DNA of 47,115 nucleotides from positions 1 through 47,115 of the forward strand of contig NZ_JASKLS010000019.1 in assembly GCF_030124375.1 (NCBI RefSeq), given 5' to 3'. The position numbers and the translations under genes are program-made. Below, one piece after another: positions 42,671-47,115 of the stretch. The notes below the pieces were generated by a model. The model did not search any database and was not told the origin of the DNA. It saw nothing but the letters and a program-made list of their open reading frames with translations. This stretch comes from Sinorhizobium sp. 6-70 (GTDB lineage: Bacteria; Pseudomonadota; Alphaproteobacteria; Rhizobiales; Rhizobiaceae). Each line of letters begins with the position of its first letter. Position 1 is the first letter of the stretch.

Positions 42671-43216
42671 TCATTTTCGCGCTCTTGGAGGGCTGCGGCG
42701 CTTCCTGAGCGCGTAGACCGGATCGTCCGGATGCGACGCTCCGATCGGCCGGCGGAGACCGAACCGCTCTATCTCTGGGGTCGTCTGCGGGCTCTGCTCC
42801 TCGAGCCAATCGTAGACCACCGTGCGCTCGGCAATTCGCCACTCCCCTTCCCTCTTTTGAAACAGGTCACAATATCGACCGCAGAGAAGAACCTGCCGTA
42901 TCGTCCTGCCGCCGTCGGGTCCGCGTTGCAGCGCGGTGAAGTAACTCTCGACGGCGGCCTCTGCCGGGCTGATGAACTCGATCAGAACGTTCGTGATCTG
43001 ATGGATGTTGCGCGGTTCGGTTTTGAAGACACCGAGCGCGAACTCAATGAAGCCTTCGGCCGAGCCGGCATAGGCCCCGTGATTGTCATAGGCATCGGGC
43101 CAGTAGGAGCTGCGTAGCGCCGCCTCATCCGCACGGTCTATCCCCCGGCAGTACCGATAGAGACAGTCGCGGATCGCCTCTCGGTCAAGTAATTCGACGA
43201 ATGTTTTGTGGTGCAT
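42671..43216 (-). CDS. SnoaL-like/NTF2-fold protein
   Basis: The 181-residue protein begins with L-L-D-R-E-A-I-R-D-C-L-Y-R-Y-C-R-G-I-D-R and has W-P-D-A-Y-D-N-H-G near residue 40, the pattern of SnoaL_4-type NTF2-like proteins (dehydratase/cyclase/isomerase folds such as scytalone dehydratase and ring-hydroxylating dioxygenase small subunits). The Asp/His pair is retained, so it may catalyse dehydration or isomerisation of a pathway intermediate. It lies between the ferredoxin and SDR genes on the same strand. Confidence 0.82.
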   Translation of the reverse strand: MHHKTFVELLDREAIRDCLYRYCRGIDRADEAALRSSYWPDAYDNHGAYAGSAEGFIEFALGVFKTEPRNIHQITNVLIEFISPAEAAVESYFTALQRGPDGGRTIRQVLLCGRYCDLFQKREGEWRIAERTVVYDWLEEQSPQTTPEIERFGLRRPIGASHPDDPVYALRKRRSPPRARK

Positions 43217-43433
43217 GGCTTTGTAGCAGGTTCTGAGATTGAAGTGGCGCTTTCGCGCATCCGATTACGCAGCAACGATTTCGCACTAAGGCAGCCGCAC
43301 CGCGGGCAAATGCTGCCTGCCGCTGCCCACCGACGTGAAACAGCTCAGTGCTGAAGGTGTTGATTGTTTAGCAGCTTTTGCGAGCTCTGTGTCTGGACAG
43401 TCCAATACGCTGTCCTCCACAGCCATGCTCTAT

Positions 43434-43685
43434 TTAGGTGTTAAACCCTCCACAGGCTTGATTGAACAAAAACCGATCAAGCAACGCATCGAATGCGCGA
43501 TCGATTTCAAGCGCACGCTCGGGGCAGGATCGAGCACCTCGTGTCGCGAGTAGTTCGTCCCTCTCCGCAACCTCGATGTCACCGCGTAAGATGTAGCCGT
43601 CGTCATCCAGTTTGAAGACGTCCGGCGCTTGCGCCCAGCAGCGAGCATGCCCCTGGCATTTGTCATTGTGGACGATGATGCGCAT
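43434..43685 (-). CDS. 3Fe-4S-type ferredoxin
   Basis: The 83-residue ferredoxin has C-Q-G-H-A-R-C-W-A-Q-A-P near residue 10 and S-C-P-E-R-A-L near residue 54. With C-x5-C and C-P but no cysteine at the fourth ligand position, it is of the 3Fe-4S type that commonly donates electrons to bacterial P450s. It starts 33 bp after the P450 stop and is the likely redox partner. Confidence 0.92.
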   Translation of the reverse strand: MRIIVHNDKCQGHARCWAQAPDVFKLDDDGYILRGDIEVAERDELLATRGARSCPERALEIDRAFDALLDRFLFNQACGGFNT

Positions 43686-43718
43686 GCGGTACCTCCATGT
43701 CTTTCCCCTCGCCTTTAG

Positions 43719-44960
43719 TCAGGACCAGGCCAGAATCAGATTCTCGATCCCGAACACATGGCCGCCATAGGTGATGGGCGCCGTGTCTTCCTTGATACGG
43801 AAGTCAGGGATGCGAGACAGCCACTCCTCAAGACCGATGACGATCTCCCGCCGGGCGAGGTGTGAGCCGAGACAACGATGGGGACCATAGGCGAAGGCGG
43901 TGTGGCGGTTGTCTTCCCGTGCCAGATCGATCGTGTTCGGGTTCGCGAACTCTGCCGGGTCGCGATTGGCGATCATAGTCGCACAGGAAATGTAGTCCCC
44001 CTTACGGATCGGCGCGCCTTCGAAGTCGATGTCTTTCTTTGCCACGCGGATCATCTGCACGGTGGAATAGGCGCGCAGCAATTCTTCGGCCGCGAGCACA
44101 ATTCGATCCGGTTCTCTCCGCAGCAGTTGCTGGTCTTTGGGATTGCGAGCGAGATAGGCTAGGTCAAATCCTATCGCCGTTGCGACCGTGTCGAGACCGG
44201 CGACGAACACAAGCACGCCAATGCCACGGACTTCCTCGTCGGTCAGCAGGCGACCATCGACCTTAGCCTCCACGACGAAGGTCATGAAATCGTCGGCCGG
44301 TTCCTTGCGGCGCATGGCCGCAAGGTCGTCGATGAACGCCACAATCGTCCGCGCCGCTGCCGTTCGCTTGATGCCCTCGCCGTGGAGCAGATCCTTCCCC
44401 CAGCCGACAAATGTGTCGAGTCGCTCATCTGGTAGTCCAATAAAACTGAGGAAGATACTGACCGCAAAGGGAAAAGCGAAATCCTTCATTACGTCGCAGC
44501 TTGTGCTCGCCGCCGAGATCCCGTCGATCAACGCGACCGCGCGCTCACGGATGGCCGGTTCCAGAACGATCACTCGCTTGGGCGAAAGCAGCGGGTTGAG
44601 CAGCGAACGAAAGACACCATGGGCTGGTGGGTCGAGTTCCAGCGGTATCATCGGCCAGTTTTCGCCGAGCGCGGAGGCGAAGATGCTGCGATGGCTGGAA
44701 AAGGTTGCGGTGTCGTGCAGTACTCTGCGCTGGTCCTTGGCGCGCGTGATCACCCAGGTACCGCGGCCGTCCCGAGTGTTGTTGGGAGAATAAAAGATGG
44801 GCGGCGCGTCATGGGCGCAAGCGACAGCTGCGTGAGGATCCCCGTTTGGCGTGGGCCCCATGCCGGGCGACGTGAACAAGCTGAAGTCCCTTACCATTTC
44901 CGGCGGAACATGATCTGGAACCGGCTTACTCACGACTAGGTTCTCCTCAAGGTCATGCAC
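43719..44960 (-). CDS. Cytochrome P450
   Basis: The 413-residue protein is a soluble class I bacterial P450. The I-helix A-G-L-D-T-V-A is near residue 245, the K-helix E-E-L-L-R near 290 and the haem-binding loop F-A-Y-G-P-H-R-C-L-G near 355. The I-helix motif lacks the usual acidic-threonine pair in its classical form but keeps D-T. The start is GTG at 44960. It is the first gene of the set with its ferredoxin and SDRs, behind a sigma-54/NifA promoter, so expression in nodules is expected. From memory it resembles the CYP127 group found on rhizobial symbiotic replicons; substrate unknown. Confidence 0.93.
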   Translation of the reverse strand: MHDLEENLVVSKPVPDHVPPEMVRDFSLFTSPGMGPTPNGDPHAAVACAHDAPPIFYSPNNTRDGRGTWVITRAKDQRRVLHDTATFSSHRSIFASALGENWPMIPLELDPPAHGVFRSLLNPLLSPKRVIVLEPAIRERAVALIDGISAASTSCDVMKDFAFPFAVSIFLSFIGLPDERLDTFVGWGKDLLHGEGIKRTAAARTIVAFIDDLAAMRRKEPADDFMTFVVEAKVDGRLLTDEEVRGIGVLVFVAGLDTVATAIGFDLAYLARNPKDQQLLRREPDRIVLAAEELLRAYSTVQMIRVAKKDIDFEGAPIRKGDYISCATMIANRDPAEFANPNTIDLAREDNRHTAFAYGPHRCLGSHLARREIVIGLEEWLSRIPDFRIKEDTAPITYGGHVFGIENLILAWS

Positions 44961-45228
44961 TCATGCGCTCGATTGAAATCGCCCGGCGATCATCGATGTT
45001 GATTACCGGCGCGGCCACGTCTTAGGCGCCTTGAGATTCTGCTGCACGATGCGCTGACCCACGCACCAGCGCGGATGAAATCGTCGCTAATTTAAGCAGC
45101 ACAGTATCCTGGTCGGCCCATGGTCCATGAGCGACCGCCGTCGGCTTACGCGCGCTGAAGTTCAGATGCTGATCAATCACCCATTAGCTCCTTGAGGCAC
45201 TGCGGGCATCCGCCCTGCCAAATTATCG

Positions 45229-45246
45229 AAGCAAGTTGCGTGCCGT
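45229..45246 (-). promoter_or_regulatory. Sigma-54 promoter for the P450 operon
   Basis: In gene direction the sequence reads ACGGCACGCAACTTGCTT, a nearly ideal -24/-12 promoter with the canonical GC at -12. It lies about 270 bp upstream of the P450 start, leaving a long leader. Confidence 0.82.
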
Positions 45247-45318
45247 TGACCCCGGCACCACTTGTCCACACCAGCTACATGCCTTCGGCAACTGTTTTGG
45301 TCCGATTTCCGACATAGT

Positions 45319-45334
45319 TGTTCTGCTTCGGACA
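45319..45334 (-). promoter_or_regulatory. NifA upstream activator site for the P450 operon
   Basis: TGTTCTGCTTCGGACA is an exact TGT-N10-ACA site, 73 bp upstream of the -24 element. Together with the promoter this places the P450 set in the NifA regulon. Confidence 0.8.
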
Positions 45335-45559
45335 CAAGGACCTGGCGGGTTGACACGCGCTGCAGAACGCATGCAAGCGCCGAGATCCAATCCGACCTCA
45401 ACCACTTGCCTAAACATGAACCGGCGTAAGCCGGATGGAATGCCCTGCCATCAAACGCTTAAGAACGATCTGGATGATTACCTCCACGCGGGAGGCTTCC
45501 GATCAAGCTCAGATCACTGGTCATGTAAGTTCTAATTCGAGGCGAAGCGCACCTCGATG

Positions 45560-45607
45560 CATCCGCTATGTCGATATGTTCCATCCAAACAATCAATTAC
45601 CCTAATT
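45560..45607 (+). promoter_or_regulatory. nod box
   Basis: The site begins CATCCGCTATGTCGATATG, contains CATCCAAACAATCAATTA and ends near CCTAATTG. It matches the NodD-binding nod box almost throughout, including the highly conserved AAACAATCAATT block. It lies 65 bp before the nodO-like gene on the same strand. Confidence 0.9.
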
Positions 45608-45671
45608 GCCCGATAGGGCATATGAATGAGTCTAGTGGCGTCGTGGGGCTATTTCATAAGGAGGACTCGCG

Positions 45672-46487
45672 ATGGAAAAGACAATTCACGGCGGCCAGGG
45701 TAGCAACAGTCTCTTTGGCAGCAATGGTGATGATATGATAGTCGATCCCACGGGAAATGACTGGATCGACGGTCGTTTCGGCAACGACTCCATCTCGGCC
45801 GGCGAGGGCAATGACCGAGTTTTTGGTGGCGTGGGCAATGACCACGTCTTTGGCGACGAGGGCAACGACTACCTCTACGGCGACATGGGCCGCGACAACC
45901 CGCGCATCCTCGGTGCGGCCATCCTCGGGGCGGACAACGACAAGCTCTACGGCGGCCCCGGCGACGACGCCCTCTTCGCGGGCGACGGTAGGGACTCTTT
46001 GACCGGCGGCGCCGGCCACGACACCTTTGTGTTCCAGTTCCACAACCCGAGTTCCGGGGTCGACAAAAACTTCGGGCCAAACCCGGACCACACCACCATT
46101 GTGGATTTTGACCCAGCGCAAGATACTTTCGCCTTCGATGCGGTAGGTCTTGGCAGCGATGGTCATGATGCGAATTTCGTTAATCACGCGGCGCGTGGCA
46201 ATCAGGTGGACACCTTCTACAGCGGCCCCGCCGATGGCGCGCACGGTGAGCACGTCGTAGTGATCACTGATCGCAGTTTCGCCGATGGCTCGGCCGCAGC
46301 CAAGGCCATCTCCGGCGAGGCTGCAGGCGATATCATTGCCTATTTTGATTATAGTAGCATGACGGCGGACCTGGGTTATGTTACCTCCGAGAACCACGTG
46401 GACGACTTTGTGCACCTGGGCAACGTGCAAAGTTTGCTCCACTTGGCCGGCCTCGGCCTGACCGCGTCGGATTTCATGTTCTGCTGA
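45672..46487 (+). CDS. nodO: NodO-like secreted RTX calcium-binding protein
   Basis: The 271-residue acidic protein has RTX nonapeptide repeats (G-G-x-G-x-D-x-x-x type) through residues 5-120, such as G-E-G-N-D-R-V-F-G-G and G-G-P-G-D-D-A-L-F-A, interrupted near residue 75 by a repeat-poor stretch. The C-terminus ends L-T-A-S-D-F-M-F-C, resembling the uncleaved signal of type I secreted proteins. There is no N-terminal signal peptide. NodO proteins of rhizobia have this layout and size, bind calcium, are flavonoid-induced and are thought to form cation pores in the host membrane. AAGGAGG lies 7 bp before the ATG and a nod box lies upstream. No type I exporter is encoded in the window. Confidence 0.85.
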   Translation: MEKTIHGGQGSNSLFGSNGDDMIVDPTGNDWIDGRFGNDSISAGEGNDRVFGGVGNDHVFGDEGNDYLYGDMGRDNPRILGAAILGADNDKLYGGPGDDALFAGDGRDSLTGGAGHDTFVFQFHNPSSGVDKNFGPNPDHTTIVDFDPAQDTFAFDAVGLGSDGHDANFVNHAARGNQVDTFYSGPADGAHGEHVVVITDRSFADGSAAAKAISGEAAGDIIAYFDYSSMTADLGYVTSENHVDDFVHLGNVQSLLHLAGLGLTASDFMFC

Positions 46488-47115
46488 TCGGGAAAACCAT
46501 GCCGCACCGCGCCACGCCCGCCCAAACGCAGCGTTCCCCCCCTGCAGTGACCGTGGGCCATCCCGGAGCAGGCGCAGTGTTGTTCAGCTTAAGCTCTATA
46601 CATTGCGTCGGCTGCAGACCGAACCCCCGATCGAGCCTTGGTCACATTCGGAGAAAATCATAACTTTACTAACTAGATGGGCGGCAAAGGCTGTGCCGCG
46701 TTTGGTCCATGCGGTCGCCTTGGTCGCCGAACGGCAGGCGGCATGGAGTATCTGCACATCGATCGGCCTATCGCCCCGTCCGGGAAATTGCCAGTCCTTG
46801 AGGCTTCCAGGCGCCAATGGGTGTGCAGAATGCCGAGCAGCTATGGCGATGGCATCACTGCGCAATCCTTGACGCCCTTACAAGTGTCGGACCTGGATTA
46901 GATACGCTGGCTTTGAATGGTGGTGACCGTCAGACTCACCGCATCCGAAGCGCGCAGTCCCTGCGGCATAGGCGGTCGTCTGCGGCACCGCTTCGAGAAA
47001 CCGCATGCCTTCCTCGGGGCCCGAGGCGACGTGGTCAGCGGACGAAGTAGCGGCTGAACTATGTCACCGGATTCGGGAGATTCGTTCCGTGCCGGGGCAG
47101 GTTGCGAAGCGTCCT
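46488..47115. other. No recognisable gene to the right edge
   Basis: Frames up to about 90 codons occur on both strands but overlap each other and lack motifs or ribosome-binding sites. I see no RNA gene, repeat or clear terminator here. Confidence 0.4.

Noticed and set aside
39678..45000. Gibberellin biosynthesis operon
   Set aside because: P450, ferredoxin and SDR genes are present, but there are no further P450s, no GGPP synthase and no ent-copalyl or ent-kaurene synthase.
46596..46901. Overlapping frames of 74-89 codons near the right edge
   Set aside because: Frames on both strands overlap, with no motifs, starts or neighbours supporting any of them.

Overview
The window looks like part of a symbiotic plasmid or symbiosis island of a nitrogen-fixing legume symbiont (rhizobium, Alphaproteobacteria). 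It holds a complete nifHDKENX operon, a nodD regulator, a nod-box-driven nodO-like gene, a HrcA/CIRCE-type groESL operon, a type III effector of the SKWP (RipS/XopAD) family, and a P450 gene set that recalls the y4v genes of Rhizobium sp. NGR234. Decayed pieces of at least six insertion sequences (IS110, IS21, IS66, IS481, IS701 types) lie between the functional blocks, as is usual on such replicons. I cannot assign the genus from sequence alone.

Layout. (1) 1-3472: tail of an amidohydrolase, a MmgE/PrpD-family gene, IS110 debris, and an OmpR/PhoB-type regulator with an atypical receiver. (2) 3580-11846, minus strand: nifH-nifD-nifK-nifE-nifN-nifX-DUF269, with a -24/-12 promoter and a perfect NifA upstream site (UAS). 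(3) 12588-17781, plus strand: a second nifH-type promoter and leader, pointing away from nifH, runs into a tightly packed four-gene operon (condensation-domain protein, GT4-like and GT2 glycosyltransferases, HemW-like radical SAM protein). (4) 17841-23340: a decayed amidohydrolase fragment, hipBA, a third nifH-type promoter whose first ~47 nifH codons are fused in frame to a dihaem cytochrome c, and a frameshifted amidohydrolase. (5) 23640-26260: IS debris, two small genes and a possible tRNA remnant. (6) 26259-34850: a tts-box-like site and a 2368-residue SKWP effector ending in a shikimate kinase domain, then a truncated second effector-like gene. (7) 34853-39497: IS481 and IS21 remnants, groESL, nodD with a nod-box-like half. 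(8) 39678-45334, minus strand: luciferase-like oxidoreductase, double SDR, SnoaL-like protein, ferredoxin and P450 behind a sigma-54/NifA promoter. (9) 45560-46487: nod box and nodO-like RTX protein.

How it works together. The region combines flavonoid/NodD control (nod box), NifA/sigma-54 control (nif operon, P450 operon, cytochrome fusion, possibly the condensation operon), a probable TtsI-controlled effector, and heat-shock control of a chaperonin. The most unusual points are the repeated capture of the nifH promoter by unrelated genes, the four-gene operon behind one of the captured promoters, and the effector that joins SKWP repeats, an RNA-polymerase-like DFDGD motif, a RelA/SpoT-like segment and a shikimate kinase.
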